Of a stretch of 64,000 bases of DNA, positions 28,058 through 38,349 are shown piece after piece. The DNA is from Gammaproteobacteria bacterium (GTDB lineage Bacteria; Pseudomonadota; Gammaproteobacteria; HK1), in the NCBI GenBank assembly GCA_021773795.1, contig JAJFJT010000036.1, positions 1 to 64,000 on the forward strand, given 5' to 3'. A program made the translations under genes and the position numbers. Position 1 is the first letter of the stretch; each line of letters starts with the position of its first letter. The notes beneath the pieces were generated by a model. That model was not told the DNA's origin. It saw only the letters and a program-made list of their open reading frames with translations, and made no database searches.

Positions 28058-29029
28058 ATGAATGATGCCACTTATATAAAACTCGGTTCCGCCGTGCTGC
28101 AAACCGAGGCCAGCGCCTTGGCGGCACTGGTGCAGCGACTCGATGGCCAATTTGCCCAGGCTTGCCGGGAAATGTTGGCCTGCAAGGGGCGGGTGGTGGT
28201 CACCGGCGTTGGGAAGTCGGGCCATGTCTGTCGCAAGATTGCCGCTACCTTAGCCAGCGTGGGTACTCCCGCATTCTTTGTACACGCCGGTGAGGCCAGC
28301 CATGGCGATCTCGGCATGCTGCTCCCCGGGGACACCGTGCTCGCCATTTCCAACTCGGGGACGACCCAGGAGCTACTCGCTATTTTACCGGCGATAAAGC
28401 GCCTTGGCTTGCCACTGATTGCTCTCACGGGAAGGCCCGATTCCAAACTCGCCCGCATGGCCGATATCAACCTTGACGTCAGTGTGGATGACGAGGCCTG
28501 TTCCCTGGGTCTGGCCCCCACAGCCAGCACCACCGTCGCCATGGCCATGGGGGATGCCTTGGCCGTTACCCTGCTTGAGGCCCGGGGCTTCGGTCCAGAG
28601 GACTTTGCACGCGCCCATCCAGGTGGCCGCCTGGGGCGCCGATTACTGCTGCATATCAGCGATATCATGCATACCGATACTGACATCCCCCGGGTCAGTC
28701 CCGACACCCTGTTGCGGGAGGCGCTGGTAGAAATCAGCCAAAAACGGCTGGGCATCACCGGGGTGGTAGACTCTGAGGATCGGGTAATCGGGATATTTAC
28801 CGACGGCGACCTGCGCCGTTCCCTCGATCAACAGGTGGATATACATCAAGCCAGCATGGACCAACTGATGACCCCCAATTGCGTCACCATCCAGGCAGAT
28901 TGCCTGGCGGCAGAGGCGCTGAAACTCATGGAGGAAAGGAAGATCAACGCCCTGCTGGTAGTGGATGACGAAAAGCGTTTGGTGGGCGCCCTCAACATGC
29001 ACGATCTGCTGCGGGCGGGGGTTCTATAA
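28058..29029 (+). CDS. kdsD: D-arabinose-5-phosphate isomerase
   Basis: Converts ribulose-5-phosphate to arabinose-5-phosphate for Kdo in LPS. The 323-residue product has a SIS domain (VVVTGVGKSGHVCRKIAATLASVGTP; ISNSGTTQEL; ARAHPGGRLGRRLL) and two CBS domains (about 205-320). The ATG at 28058 gives MNDATYIKLGSAVLQTEA, the family start. Next gene is lptC, not kdsC as in E. coli. Confidence 0.93.
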   Translation: MNDATYIKLGSAVLQTEASALAALVQRLDGQFAQACREMLACKGRVVVTGVGKSGHVCRKIAATLASVGTPAFFVHAGEASHGDLGMLLPGDTVLAISNSGTTQELLAILPAIKRLGLPLIALTGRPDSKLARMADINLDVSVDDEACSLGLAPTASTTVAMAMGDALAVTLLEARGFGPEDFARAHPGGRLGRRLLLHISDIMHTDTDIPRVSPDTLLREALVEISQKRLGITGVVDSEDRVIGIFTDGDLRRSLDQQVDIHQASMDQLMTPNCVTIQADCLAAEALKLMEERKINALLVVDDEKRLVGALNMHDLLRAGVL

Positions 29030-29039
29030 AAATCCAGCT

Positions 29040-29594
29040 ATGAGACGCTGGCTACTCTATGGGCTACTCCTTGCTATCGTTGCTGCAACCGGCTGGCTAC
29101 AGCGGCAATTGGCTACACCCGAAAAAACAGCTGCCCCAAGCCAACGACATGCTGCAGACTTCTTCATGCAAGACTTCGAGAGCATCACCATGGATGCCTT
29201 GGGAGCACCGAAACGAACCCTGCAAGCCAAGCGCCTGGCCCACTATCCGGATACCGACAGCAATGAGCTGGAACAACCCTATATCGTGCTCCACCATCCG
29301 GAAAAACCACCGTGGCACGTGCGCTCAGAGCGCGGCTGGATCAATGGGGAAGGCAAGGTGATACTGCTACTCGGTGCGGTGAAAATCTGGCGTGAAGAGA
29401 CCGCAGAGAATCATCGTGTCGATATCGAGACCTATGATCTCCGGGTATTACCGGATTCAGACTACGGTGAAACCGATAAGGCCGTGCTGATCCGCACCCC
29501 CACCACCGAGACCCGGGGCATTGGCATGCGTGCCTACCTGGAGCGTGGTCGGGTAGAAATCTTGTCCAAGGTCCATACCCGCTATGAAAAATAA
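29040..29594 (+). CDS. lptC: LPS export protein LptC
   Basis: Bitopic inner-membrane component of the LPS transport bridge, 184 residues. One N-terminal membrane segment (WLLYGLLLAIVAATGWL) is followed by the periplasmic beta-jellyroll with FFMQDFESITMDALGAPKRTLQAKRLAHYPD and the closing [23 protein letters not shown]. It overlaps lptA by 11 bp. Confidence 0.92.
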   Translation: MRRWLLYGLLLAIVAATGWLQRQLATPEKTAAPSQRHAADFFMQDFESITMDALGAPKRTLQAKRLAHYPDTDSNELEQPYIVLHHPEKPPWHVRSERGWINGEGKVILLLGAVKIWREETAENHRVDIETYDLRVLPDSDYGETDKAVLIRTPTTETRGIGMRAYLERGRVEILSKVHTRYEK

Positions 29595-30117
29595 CCTCGC
29601 CCCTATCACTGCTATCGCCCTGCTCTGCCTACTGTGGGTCGGATCAGCGCAGGCACTGTCCACGGACAGCGAACAGCCGATTAATATCGAGGCTGATCGG
29701 GTGGATGCCGATGACCGCAAACGCCTTACTGTCTATCGCGGCAAGGCCATCATTACCCAGGGCAGCATCCGCATTAGCGGCGATACGGTGAAAATGTACT
29801 TTGACGACCAAAATGAGCTCATCAAACTCATCTCCGTAGGCAAACCCGCACGCTTTCGCCAACGCCCCGATGGAAAAAAGGAATTCCAGCGCGCCGAGGC
29901 CAGACGTATCGAATACTATGCCAACAAGGATCGGATGATCCTTATCGACCATGCCAAGGCCTCCCAGGGAGGCGATACCATTCGCGCTGATCGCATTGAA
30001 TACGACACCTTCCACGGCAAGGTGAAGGCTGAATCTCTCCCCACCAATAAAGCCGGAAAAGCACCCAAATCGAGGGTTCGGATCACCATTAACCCGAAAA
30101 ACAAAAAACGCCCATGA
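29584..30117 (+). CDS. lptA: LPS export periplasmic protein LptA
   Basis: Periplasmic bridge protein between LptC and LptD, 177 residues. Signal peptide ending at SAQA, then the OstA domain ([32 protein letters not shown]). The C-terminus is strongly basic ([22 protein letters not shown]). Co-transcribed with lptC and lptB. Confidence 0.93.
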   Translation: MKNNLAPITAIALLCLLWVGSAQALSTDSEQPINIEADRVDADDRKRLTVYRGKAIITQGSIRISGDTVKMYFDDQNELIKLISVGKPARFRQRPDGKKEFQRAEARRIEYYANKDRMILIDHAKASQGGDTIRADRIEYDTFHGKVKAESLPTNKAGKAPKSRVRITINPKNKKRP

Positions 30118-30160
30118 TCCCGTATCTCCGTATGCCTGGCGCAACCAGACAAACCCATTC

Positions 30161-30886
30161 GTGAGTATTCTTGCGGCCCAGCATCTGGGCAAGCGTTATC
30201 AGTCACGAACCGTGGTCAACGACGTCAGTCTCAGTGTTCAAAGCGGTGAGATCGTGGGCCTGTTGGGGCCCAATGGCGCGGGAAAAACCACCAGTTTTTA
30301 CATGATTGTCGGGCTGGTTCCCTGCGATCAGGGCAGTGTTCGCCTCAACCAGCGCGACCTGACCCATACCCCCATGCATGTGCGTGCCCGCGCGGGCCTG
30401 GGTTATCTGCCTCAGGAACCCTCAGTATTCCGCAAGCTGACGGTCGCTGATAATATCCTCGCAATACTCGAAACCCGCCCCGATCTTTCGCGTTCACAGC
30501 GTATGCGCCGGCTGGAAAACCTGCTGCGAGAACTGCATATTCGTCATATTCGCAATAATCTCGGCAGCAATCTCTCTGGGGGTGAGCGGCGGCGAGTGGA
30601 GATAGCCCGAGCGCTGGCATCGGAACCACGTTTTATTCTGCTGGATGAGCCTTTTGCCGGCGTTGATCCCATTTCAGTACTGGATATCCAGCGCATCATC
30701 CGTTATCTCAGCGATCGGGGCATCGGCGTGCTGATCACCGACCACAACGTGCGGGAAACCCTGAGTATTTGTAACCGGGCCTATATCGTCAGTGAAGGCC
30801 ATATCCTCTGCCAGGGGCCGCCAGAGGTTATTTCCTGTGATGAACGGGTACGAGAGGTCTATCTGGGTCAGGATTTCAGGCTGTGA
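30161..30886 (+). CDS. lptB: LPS export ABC transporter ATPase LptB
   Basis: Cytoplasmic ATPase that powers LptFG, 241 residues. Walker [15 protein letters not shown], signature [16 protein letters not shown], Walker [14 protein letters not shown], switch region [10 protein letters not shown]. Starts with GTG at 30161. lptF and lptG are not in the window. Confidence 0.96.
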   Translation: MSILAAQHLGKRYQSRTVVNDVSLSVQSGEIVGLLGPNGAGKTTSFYMIVGLVPCDQGSVRLNQRDLTHTPMHVRARAGLGYLPQEPSVFRKLTVADNILAILETRPDLSRSQRMRRLENLLRELHIRHIRNNLGSNLSGGERRRVEIARALASEPRFILLDEPFAGVDPISVLDIQRIIRYLSDRGIGVLITDHNVRETLSICNRAYIVSEGHILCQGPPEVISCDERVREVYLGQDFRL

Positions 30887-30959
30887 TCGGCAATGTCTGG
30901 TTTATTCGCATGCCCCACTGGACTAGAATTCTAATAGTCCCAAAGACAAAACGCTTATA

Positions 30960-32387
30960 GTGAAACCCACTCTTCAATTACGCCTCGGGCAACAGCTGGC
31001 CATGACGCCACAGTTGCAACAGGCTATCCGACTGTTGCAACTATCCACCCTGGATCTGCGCATGGAGATCCAGCAGGCCCTGGACTCCAACCTGATGCTG
31101 GAGCTGTCGGAAGACGAAGTTCCCGCCGCCGAAGAGCTGAATGGCTTGCATGCCGAAGAGGATGTGAAACCCGCGGACATTCCCAAGGAACTACCCACGG
31201 ACAGCAACTGGGAAGATACCTACGACAGTACTCCGCTGGCAACGCCCGCCAGTAACAGCCATACCGGTATGGAGTTCGAAAATCAACGCCCCCACGAGGA
31301 AGACCTGCGCCAACACTTGTACTGGCAGATGGAGTTCTCCCACTTCAGTGATGATGACCGGGTCATTGCGGAAACCATCATTGATGCCATAGACGATGAT
31401 GGCTATCTCAGCATCTCGCTGGAAGACATCCAGGAAATTATCCAGCCGGAGCAAGCCGAGCTTGAACTGGAAGATATCGAGGCAGTACTCCATCAGGTAC
31501 AAAATTTTGACCCTGTGGGTGTCGGCGCGCGGGATCTACGAGAGTGTCTACTGCTGCAATTGCAACAAGCGCCCGTGGGGACCCCCTGGCACGAACAGGC
31601 CGTCAAGCTGATCTCGGAACACCTCGATCTGCTCGCCTCCAAGGACTATGCCCAGCTTATGCGACGCATGAAACTCGGTGAGAGCGAATTGCTGGATCTG
31701 GTGCAATACATCCAGAGCCTGCAACCACGTCCAGGCTCCGTTAACCACGCCAGCCCCCCCGAATACATCGTGCCCGATGTATTGGTGCGCAAAATAAAAG
31801 GGGCCTGGCGGGTAGAACTAAATACCGAGATCTTGCCGCGGATACGGGTTAATGCCCAATACGCCAGCCTGGTTCGCCGTGCCGATAATAGCCACGACAA
31901 TACCTGTCTCAAGACCCATCTGCAGGAGGCGCGCTGGTTTATAAAAAGCCTGCAAAGCCGTAGTGACACACTGCTCAAGGTAGCCAGCTGTATCGTCGAG
32001 CGTCAGCAGGCCTTTTTCGAGTATGGCCCCGAGTCCATGAAGGCCATGGTGCTACATGACGTTGCTGATATCGTAGAAATGCACGAATCCACCATCTCGC
32101 GAGTAACCTCGCACAAGTACATGCACACCCCACGAGGGATTTTCGAGCTCAAATACTTTTTTTCCAGCCATGTCTCGACCCAGGCGGGTGGCGAATGCTC
32201 ATCCACCGCTATCCGTGCCTTGCTAAAAAAGCTCATAGAGGCGGAAAATCCACGCAAGCCTCTGAGTGATAACAAACTGGCGGCAATCCTGGTGGAACAG
32301 GGTATTAATGTCGCCCGCAGGACCGTGGCAAAATACCGTGATGCACTGATGATTCCTTCATCCAGTCAACGTAAACAACTGATGTAA
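30960..32387 (+). CDS. rpoN: RNA polymerase sigma-54 factor
   Basis: Sigma factor for NtrC-type promoters, 475 residues. Glutamine-rich activator-interacting N-terminus ([21 protein letters not shown]), acidic linker (about 50-110), core-binding and helix-turn-helix region ([24 protein letters not shown]), and the diagnostic RpoN box [12 protein letters not shown] near the end. Starts with GTG. The target promoter at glnA is in this window. Confidence 0.96.
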   Translation: MKPTLQLRLGQQLAMTPQLQQAIRLLQLSTLDLRMEIQQALDSNLMLELSEDEVPAAEELNGLHAEEDVKPADIPKELPTDSNWEDTYDSTPLATPASNSHTGMEFENQRPHEEDLRQHLYWQMEFSHFSDDDRVIAETIIDAIDDDGYLSISLEDIQEIIQPEQAELELEDIEAVLHQVQNFDPVGVGARDLRECLLLQLQQAPVGTPWHEQAVKLISEHLDLLASKDYAQLMRRMKLGESELLDLVQYIQSLQPRPGSVNHASPPEYIVPDVLVRKIKGAWRVELNTEILPRIRVNAQYASLVRRADNSHDNTCLKTHLQEARWFIKSLQSRSDTLLKVASCIVERQQAFFEYGPESMKAMVLHDVADIVEMHESTISRVTSHKYMHTPRGIFELKYFFSSHVSTQAGGECSSTAIRALLKKLIEAENPRKPLSDNKLAAILVEQGINVARRTVAKYRDALMIPSSSQRKQLM

Positions 32388-32393
32388 CAAAGT

Positions 32394-32420
32394 ATTTCGG
32401 CCGTTATGCCGAACCGAAAT
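32394..32420 (+). other. Small hairpin between rpoN and hpf
   Basis: ATTTCGG (32394-32400) pairs with CCGAAAT (32414-32420), seven bases after the rpoN stop. No U-run follows, so a terminator is not supported; it may only stabilise or segment the transcript. Confidence 0.35.
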
Positions 32421-32443
32421 CACCTAAAGATAGGAGTTAACAA

Positions 32444-32770
32444 ATGCATATAGATCTCACTGGACAACATGTAGATGTCACCCAGGCTCTAAAGGAATAC
32501 GTAGATAGCAAACTTTCCCGACTGGAGCGCCATTTCGACAAGGTCAGCAAGACCCATGTCGTACTCTCAGTGGAAAAATTGCGCCAGAAGGCCGAAGCTA
32601 CGGTCCACGTCGCTGGTGGCAAGCTGTTTGCCGAGGCAACGGCAGAAGATATGTACGCCGCCATCGATGCGCTGGCCAACAAGCTCGACCGGCAAGTACG
32701 GCGACACAAGGAAAAGCTCAAGGATCATCATCGCACGGACGACAACCTCAAAGGGCATAACGTAGCCTGA
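32444..32770 (+). CDS. hpf: Ribosome hibernation-promoting factor, short form
   Basis: A 108-residue sigma-54-modulation family protein that binds the 30S decoding region and inactivates ribosomes in slow growth. Family start MHIDLTGQHVDVTQALKEYVDSKLSRLERHFDK, beta strands to about 90, charged tail. The short length marks HPF rather than long HPF. AGGAG precedes the ATG. Conserved position between rpoN and ptsN. Confidence 0.93.
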   Translation: MHIDLTGQHVDVTQALKEYVDSKLSRLERHFDKVSKTHVVLSVEKLRQKAEATVHVAGGKLFAEATAEDMYAAIDALANKLDRQVRRHKEKLKDHHRTDDNLKGHNVA

Positions 32771-32793
32771 AGCCCCGGAAAACGAGTCTGAAC

Positions 32794-33249
32794 ATGCACG
32801 TAGATAAGCTCCTCACCCTGGAACGCACCCTTACCCAGGTGCACGCAAATAGTAAGAAAAAAGCTCTGGAAACTCTCAGCGGGATACTCGCTGAAGGCGA
32901 CCCCGAGCTAGGCTCACAGCAAGTATTTGATGCCCTGTTGGCACGGGAACGGCTGGGGAGCACTGGGCTGGGGGAGGGCATTGCCCTGCCCCACGCCCGT
33001 ATGCCCGAACTGAAACAGGCCATGGGCGCCTTTGTGCGACTAACCGGATCGATAGATTTTGATGCGCTGGATCATGCTCCGGTAGACCTGATGTTTGGCC
33101 TGCTGGTACCAGAAGACTCCACTAACGAGCACCTGGAGATCCTGGCCGAGTTAGCGGGCCGCTTTAGTGATGGAAAACTGCGGGAAAAACTGCGGGAATC
33201 CTCATCGACAGAGGAGATATATGCGCTGCTCAGTTCTTCAGAAAACTAA
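32794..33249 (+). CDS. ptsN: Nitrogen-related phosphotransferase EIIA-Ntr
   Basis: Regulatory EIIA protein of the PTS-Ntr system, 151 residues, with the phospho-histidine H67 in GEGIALPHARM. In other gammaproteobacteria it controls potassium transport and nitrogen responses. Its stop codon TAA (33247-33249) coincides with the first bases of a family 2 repeat that fills the gap to rapZ. Confidence 0.93.
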   Translation: MHVDKLLTLERTLTQVHANSKKKALETLSGILAEGDPELGSQQVFDALLARERLGSTGLGEGIALPHARMPELKQAMGAFVRLTGSIDFDALDHAPVDLMFGLLVPEDSTNEHLEILAELAGRFSDGKLREKLRESSSTEEIYALLSSSEN

Positions 33250-33327
33250 GGGAGCCTCTGATCTCTGATCTATTCGTGAACTCACATATCGTGCGCCCAA
33301 AATATCCGGAATGAATCAGAGGTTCCC
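33249..33327 (+). repeat. Palindromic miniature repeat, family 2, copy A (short)
   Basis: 79 bp with ends AGGGAGCCTCTGATC and TGAATCAGAGGTTCCCT. The interior contains GTGCGCCCAAAAT, which also occurs in the 169-bp copy B at 40444-40612 (on the minus strand), so this is probably a shortened derivative. It occupies nearly the whole ptsN-rapZ gap and ends seven bases before the rapZ start. Confidence 0.8.
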
Positions 33328-33333
33328 TAAGCA

Positions 33334-34191
33334 ATGAGACTTATAGTGGTAAGCGGGCTCTCGGGCGCAGGCAAGAGCGTCGCCATGCATGCGCTGGAGG
33401 ATCTCGGCTACTACTGCATCGATAATCTGCCGGTCAACCTGCTCCCAGCTTTTGCCGAAGAACTCAGCAAAGGAGAACAGCCACTACACAAGCGGGCCGC
33501 CGTCAGCATCGATGCACGCAATCCAGCGGCCTCCCTGCATGACCTTCCGGAGATCATTCAGACACTACGGACGGACGCCATCGTCAGCGATTTTCTGTTC
33601 ATAGAAGCAGATGATGACATCCTCATTAAGCGCTTTAGCGAAACCCGCCGAAAACACCCCCTGACCACTGACCAGATCTCCCTGGCCGAGGCTATCGGGC
33701 GCGAGCGCGAAGTGCTCTCTCCACTACGCCGCTGTGCTGATATCTGTATTGACACCAGCCGCACCAATCTCCACCAGCTGCGGGATCTGATGCGCCAACG
33801 GGTGGATCGGCGCCCCACCCAGCGTCTCTCGTTACTGTTTGAATCCTTCGGCTTCAAGCACGGCATACCCACCGACGCAGATATGGTTTTCGATGTGCGT
33901 TGCCTGCCCAACCCCTACTGGAATCCCGAGCTTCGCTCTCTCACCGGCCGCGCCCCAGAGGTTGCTAACTTCCTCTCGGCGCAACCCGAAGTGAAGGATA
34001 TGTATCAGCATCTGGAGACTTTTCTGGCACGCTGGTTACCCGAGTTCGAGGCAGATAACCGTGCCTACATGACCATTGCCATCGGCTGCACCGGCGGTCA
34101 ACACCGCTCGGTCTATCTGGCGGAGCGACTGGCAAAGCACTTTGGCAATGCACCCGCGGAGGTGCTGGTGCGGCATCGCGAATTATCCTGA
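33334..34191 (+). CDS. rapZ: RNase adapter protein RapZ
   Basis: Nucleotide-binding protein of 285 residues, known in E. coli to guide RNase E to the GlmZ small RNA. Walker [17 protein letters not shown] (8-15 core) at the N-terminus and the conserved [23 protein letters not shown] and [17 protein letters not shown] blocks in the C-terminal half. Whether the small-RNA role holds in this organism is unknown. Convergent with queC, overlapping by nine bases. Confidence 0.93.
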   Translation: MRLIVVSGLSGAGKSVAMHALEDLGYYCIDNLPVNLLPAFAEELSKGEQPLHKRAAVSIDARNPAASLHDLPEIIQTLRTDAIVSDFLFIEADDDILIKRFSETRRKHPLTTDQISLAEAIGREREVLSPLRRCADICIDTSRTNLHQLRDLMRQRVDRRPTQRLSLLFESFGFKHGIPTDADMVFDVRCLPNPYWNPELRSLTGRAPEVANFLSAQPEVKDMYQHLETFLARWLPEFEADNRAYMTIAIGCTGGQHRSVYLAERLAKHFGNAPAEVLVRHRELS

Positions 34192-34866
34192 GCTCTGATA
34201 ACGGGTAGGGTCTACACAGGCCGCGGCTGCAAAACCTTCCCGGCGCAGGCGGCAAGCATCACAACGACCGCAGGCACGGCCAGCTTCGTCGGCCTGATAA
34301 CAGGATACCGTCAGCGAAAAATCCACTCCAAGGCGATCACCCTGGGCAATAATCTCGGCCTTGCTCATAGCAATCAGCGGCGCTTGAATAATCACCCCAC
34401 CCCCCTGAACGCCCGCCCGGGTGCCTAGATCCGCGACCCCCTGAAAGGCCTGAATGAAGGCCGGCCGGCAATCAGGATAACCGGAGTAATCCACAGCGTT
34501 GACCCCGATATATATTTCGCTCGCAGCCTTGGCCTCGGCCAGAGCCAAAGCCAAAGAGAGAAAAATAGTATTACGTGCCGGCACATAGGTGACCGGGATA
34601 CCTTCAACCGGCACCTCGGGCACCACCAAATCCGGGTCCGTGAGCGCCGAACCACCAATCTGATCCAGACCGAGATGCATGATGCGGTGCTCACTGATCC
34701 CAAACGCCGCCACCACCCTCCGCGCCGCCTGCAGTTCCGCGCCATGACGTTGCCCATAATCAAAACTAAGCGCAATGCACTCATGCCCTGCCGCGAGCGC
34801 CCACGCCAGACAAGTGCTCGAATCGAGCCCCCCGGAAACCAGCACCACTACCTTCTTCTTCCTCAT
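34183..34866 (-). CDS. queC: 7-cyano-7-deazaguanine synthase QueC
   Basis: Makes preQ0 in queuosine synthesis. The 227-residue product has the PP-loop [13 protein letters not shown] at about 10-22, the [13 protein letters not shown] segment, [15 protein letters not shown], and four zinc cysteines ([17 protein letters not shown]). Overlaps the queE stop by ATGA, so the two are coupled. Confidence 0.96.
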   Translation of the reverse strand: MRKKKVVVLVSGGLDSSTCLAWALAAGHECIALSFDYGQRHGAELQAARRVVAAFGISEHRIMHLGLDQIGGSALTDPDLVVPEVPVEGIPVTYVPARNTIFLSLALALAEAKAASEIYIGVNAVDYSGYPDCRPAFIQAFQGVADLGTRAGVQGGGVIIQAPLIAMSKAEIIAQGDRLGVDFSLTVSCYQADEAGRACGRCDACRLRREGFAAAACVDPTRYQSSG

Positions 34867-35510
34867 GTTCCCGGAACATCGCCCCACAATAGTTTGTGCA
34901 ACTGCAATTGCATGCGTACCGGCAACCGGTCCTCAAGTATCCAGGCCGCCAGCTGCTCCGGTGCCAACTCGCCCCAGACCGGTGAATACAGCAGTCCGCA
35001 GCGATCAACAAGCTGGTAGTCCGACAGTTGTTTGCAGGACCATTCATAATCCGCCCGATCGGCAATCACGAATTTGATCTGGTCACTCTCGGATAACCAA
35101 TGAATATTGCTCATGCGATTGCCCGCCACCTCCCCCGAACCCGGCGCCTTCAGGTCCATCACCACCTGTACCCGCTGATCCACTGCGGCGATATCCATCC
35201 CGCCACTGGTCTCCAGAGACACCTCATAGCCCGCATCGCAAAGCGATGACAATAATTTGCCACAGCTTTTTTGTGCCAGGGGTTCGCCGCCAGTAACGGT
35301 GACACGAGAAACTCTATGGGAGGCCACGGTAGTGAGTATTTCCACCACCTCCATGCGCCGGCCACCGCTAAAAGCATAGGCGGTATCACACCAGACACAG
35401 CGCAGCGGACAACCACTAAGGCGCACGAATACCGTGGGGTAGCCCTGGGTAGTGGACTCTCCCTGGAGGGAGAGGAATATTTCGTAGATTCGACAGCTAA
35501 CGCTAGACAC
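34863..35510 (-). CDS. queE: 7-carboxy-7-deazaguanine synthase QueE
   Basis: Radical-SAM enzyme upstream of QueC in queuosine synthesis. The cluster motif is CPLRCVWC (Cx3Cx2C), preceded by [10 protein letters not shown] and followed by [10 protein letters not shown] and LETSGG. A GTG at 35510 gives an N-terminus of family length ([11 protein letters not shown]). An ATG at 35561 would overlap cpoB by 41 bases and add 17 residues; the start is not settled. queD and queF are not in the window. Confidence 0.9.
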   Translation of the reverse strand: MSSVSCRIYEIFLSLQGESTTQGYPTVFVRLSGCPLRCVWCDTAYAFSGGRRMEVVEILTTVASHRVSRVTVTGGEPLAQKSCGKLLSSLCDAGYEVSLETSGGMDIAAVDQRVQVVMDLKAPGSGEVAGNRMSNIHWLSESDQIKFVIADRADYEWSCKQLSDYQLVDRCGLLYSPVWGELAPEQLAAWILEDRLPVRMQLQLHKLLWGDVPGT

Positions 35511-35520
35511 AAGATGAGCT

Positions 35521-36435
35521 TCAAGGCTGCTTAGCAGATGTCCCGGTCTTGCTCTTGGCACGCATCAATTGCAAACGCTTGTTTGCCTGGCGGGCATGGG
35601 TCGATGCCGGATAGCGGGCCACGAGGTCCTTGAGAACGCGGCTGGCTTTGGTATTTTGCCCCAGTTCATAGTGGCTGAAGCCAATCTTTAGTATGGCTCC
35701 GACATACTTGGGGCTGGCGGGATGCAACTCTGCCAGTTTCGTGAAAGCAGTAACGGCTGCCTGAAAATTGCGCGTCACATAGTGGGACTCACCCAACCAA
35801 TAGCGCGCATTATCAGCGTAGTCTCCAGAAGGGTAACTCAGCAAAAAGGCATCGAAGGCCGTAATCGCCTGCTGATAACGGCCCGCCTTCAGTTCGTCAA
35901 AGGCCTGCTGATAAGCATGCTGCTCCGCTACCGGGCTGGCCGAAATGGCTGCCACCGGCTCCCCCGTTGCCGTTATGGCCTTATCAGGATTCTGCTCCAA
36001 GTTCGTAGTCGGGGCGACAGCCACGGTGCCGGAAGGAGCCGCCGTAGCCAGGCTTTCCTGACGCTGCAGGCGCCGGTCCACATCCAGATATAGCTCGCGC
36101 TGGCGCTGCTTGAGCTGGGAGATGTTATGCACGAGCATCTCCAATTCTCCGCGCTGCTGCTGAATCTCTCGCTGCAAATGCTCAAGACTTTCGACAATCT
36201 CCAGCAGGGTACGGGAGTTGAGCAAACGCTCAAGCCTTGCGGTGCGCTCCTCCAGCGAGAGCTTGCCAGAAACGACCGCAGCGGCGCCGCGTTGCTCCAC
36301 CGGCACCTGTGCTGCCACCCAAGCTGGAATCATGGCACCGGCGAGGCAAAAGAGCAGCACGAATGCGCGGCAAGTACCCGCAGACGCCTTCAGGATGCCC
36401 CCCACCGAGAGCCAGTTCCAGCCTTTAAACACCAA
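35521..36435 (-). CDS. cpoB: Tol-Pal accessory protein CpoB (YbgF)
   Basis: Periplasmic coordinator of peptidoglycan synthesis and outer-membrane constriction, 304 residues. Signal peptide ending AAQVP (about 42), a trimerising coiled coil (LERLLNSRTLLEIVESLEHLQ and following, about 68-125), a linker, then three TPR-like repeats (YQQAFDELKAGRYQQAITAF and following). Three bases after pal, last gene of the Tol-Pal operon. Confidence 0.93.
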   Translation of the reverse strand: MVFKGWNWLSVGGILKASAGTCRAFVLLFCLAGAMIPAWVAAQVPVEQRGAAAVVSGKLSLEERTARLERLLNSRTLLEIVESLEHLQREIQQQRGELEMLVHNISQLKQRQRELYLDVDRRLQRQESLATAAPSGTVAVAPTTNLEQNPDKAITATGEPVAAISASPVAEQHAYQQAFDELKAGRYQQAITAFDAFLLSYPSGDYADNARYWLGESHYVTRNFQAAVTAFTKLAELHPASPKYVGAILKIGFSHYELGQNTKASRVLKDLVARYPASTHARQANKRLQLMRAKSKTGTSAKQP

Positions 36436-36438
36436 CGT

Positions 36439-36987
36439 TTACCGACTCTGGTAGTTAATTTCTACCCGCCGGTTAAGCTGCCAGGCAGACTCATCGTGGC
36501 CTTGCACGGCTGGACGCTCCTCACCATAACTCAGGACCTGCAATTGAGCCTCTGCCGCTCCCAGCAAAACCATCTGGCGGCGCACCGTGGTTGCTCGCCG
36601 CTCGCCCAGGCCAATATTGTATTCCCGTGATCCACGCTCGTCGGCATGACCTTCCAAGACCACTGAGGCTGAGGAATTACTCGCCAGATAACGCGCATGA
36701 GCCTCAATGAGGTCGCGAAATTCTTTCTTGATATCGCTCTTATCGAAATCAAAGTAGATAACACGCGAGCTCAACACGCCCTTTGGGTCATCCAGGGGAT
36801 GGCCTTTGTAGATGGCGCTGCCCACCAACGCCTTGGCCTTGGCAGTCTCCGTGCTGCTCGTTGTGCCAGCCGTCTTTTCCGCACTGGCAGCCGCCGCCGT
36901 ATCGTCTTTGGTTCCCAGGGTGCTTTCGCAAGCGACCAGTAGTAGCAATGAAGCAACTGCAATAGAATTTTTTAACCACTTGTTCAT
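36439..36987 (-). CDS. pal: Peptidoglycan-associated lipoprotein Pal
   Basis: Outer-membrane lipoprotein anchoring to peptidoglycan, 182 residues. Lipobox LLVAC (cysteine about 20), linker rich in A/T/K, then the OmpA-like domain with YFDFDKSDIKKEF and LEGHADERGSREYNIGLGERRA. AAGGAG stands seven bases before the ATG at 36987; ten codons of open frame upstream are not family-like. Confidence 0.96.
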   Translation of the reverse strand: MNKWLKNSIAVASLLLLVACESTLGTKDDTAAAASAEKTAGTTSSTETAKAKALVGSAIYKGHPLDDPKGVLSSRVIYFDFDKSDIKKEFRDLIEAHARYLASNSSASVVLEGHADERGSREYNIGLGERRATTVRRQMVLLGAAEAQLQVLSYGEERPAVQGHDESAWQLNRRVEINYQSR

Positions 36988-37038
36988 AGTAATACTCCTT
37001 GATGTAACGAATCCCACCCCATGGGGGGCGATTAATAA

Positions 37039-38349
37039 TTATTGAAATGGCGACCAGGCGGGTTCGCGGACTCCCCCCTTCTCAACAGCCAACTGCTGGC
37101 GTACCCGCCCATCCACCGAAACCGCCCCAAGAATGTTGGCCGCACCCTTCACCGTTGCATACAAAATCATACTGCCATTGGGTGCAAAACTCGGCGATTC
37201 GTCCAGACGGGAGTCGGTCAGCACCCGAAAATCCTGGGTCTCCAGACTCAATACCGCAATACGGAAGTTGCCATTATCGCCATGCAACAGCACCAACTGC
37301 TTCCCATCCGGAGAAAAACTTGCGCGCGTATTATAGCGACCTTCGAAGCTCAGTCGGTGGGCACGACCCCCAGAAACAGGCATCTGATAGATCTGCGGCG
37401 TGCCCCCACGATCAGAGGTAAACACCAGGGATTTTCCATCCGGTGCCCAGGCCGCTTCGGTATCAATCGCGGCATTATGAGTCAGGCGTTGCCAGCGACT
37501 GCTAGCAAAATGGAAGATATAGATTTCTGGATTGCCATCCTTCGACAGGGTCATGGCCATGCGTGAGCCATCAGGAGACCAGGCTGGCGCCCCATTGATT
37601 CCGGGAAAGGCGCTCAGCCGCTGCCGGCTACCACGAGCCAAATCCTGGATGAAGATGCTGGTTTTTTTGTGCTCAAAAGATACATAGGCCAATTTTGAGC
37701 CGTCGGGAGACCAGGCAGGAGACATCAGCGGCTCCCCAGACTCCAACACGGGAAAGGCATTGTAGCCATCACTATCCGCTACATTCAGTACATATCGCCG
37801 TTTGTTACCCGTGCCGGAAAATTCGGTCACATAGGCTATGCGTGTATTAAAGGCACCCGGCTCACCGGTCAGTTCGCGATAAATGATATCGCTAATCTGG
37901 TGGGCAGTACGGCGCAAGCCCGACGCTGGTGTAACGAACTGAAAGCCGCTGAGCTGCACCCCCTTTAAAACATCGAACAGGCGAAAACGCGTGGCATAAC
38001 GATTCCCACCAACGGCCTCGATCTGTCCGATCACCAGATACTCGCTACCGAGCAGGCGCCAGTCGCGAAAGCGAATGTCCTCTGCGCGCCCGGGACGGGC
38101 CGGCAGATCCTGAAAGGGATAGGGTTTAAAGCGACCGCTGCGCGCCAGATCGCTGGATATCACCCCGGCGAGATCCACGGGTGGGGGCGTGCTACCCGCC
38201 ACCCGCAGAAAAGGCACCACGGCCACCGGCAAGGCCCCCTCCAAACCCTGGGTAACGGTAATGTCCAGCACCGCCCAGGCCGGTCTCAGCAGGGCCATAA
38301 ACAATAGCAGGGTAAAGAGAATTCGAGTCAAACTATTGCTCCGGATCAA
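37039..38349 (-). CDS. tolB: Tol-Pal translocation protein TolB
   Basis: Periplasmic beta-propeller that exchanges between Pal and TolA, 436 residues. Signal peptide ending RPAWA, N-terminal alpha/beta domain, then repeats of the form SPAWSPDGSKLAYVSFE, GAPAWSPDGSRMAMTLS, EAAWAPDGKSLVFTSDRGG. Overlaps tolA by 17 bp. Confidence 0.96.
   Translation of the reverse strand: MIRSNSLTRILFTLLLFMALLRPAWAVLDITVTQGLEGALPVAVVPFLRVAGSTPPPVDLAGVISSDLARSGRFKPYPFQDLPARPGRAEDIRFRDWRLLGSEYLVIGQIEAVGGNRYATRFRLFDVLKGVQLSGFQFVTPASGLRRTAHQISDIIYRELTGEPGAFNTRIAYVTEFSGTGNKRRYVLNVADSDGYNAFPVLESGEPLMSPAWSPDGSKLAYVSFEHKKTSIFIQDLARGSRQRLSAFPGINGAPAWSPDGSRMAMTLSKDGNPEIYIFHFASSRWQRLTHNAAIDTEAAWAPDGKSLVFTSDRGGTPQIYQMPVSGGRAHRLSFEGRYNTRASFSPDGKQLVLLHGDNGNFRIAVLSLETQDFRVLTDSRLDESPSFAPNGSMILYATVKGAANILGAVSVDGRVRQQLAVEKGGVREPAWSPFQ

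Noticed and set aside
30915-30942. Palindrome GGACTAGAATTCTAATAGTCC before rpoN as operator
   Set aside because: The arms are short (GGACTA/TAGTCC), the interior contains a chance EcoRI-type hexamer, and no regulator site is known to match it.
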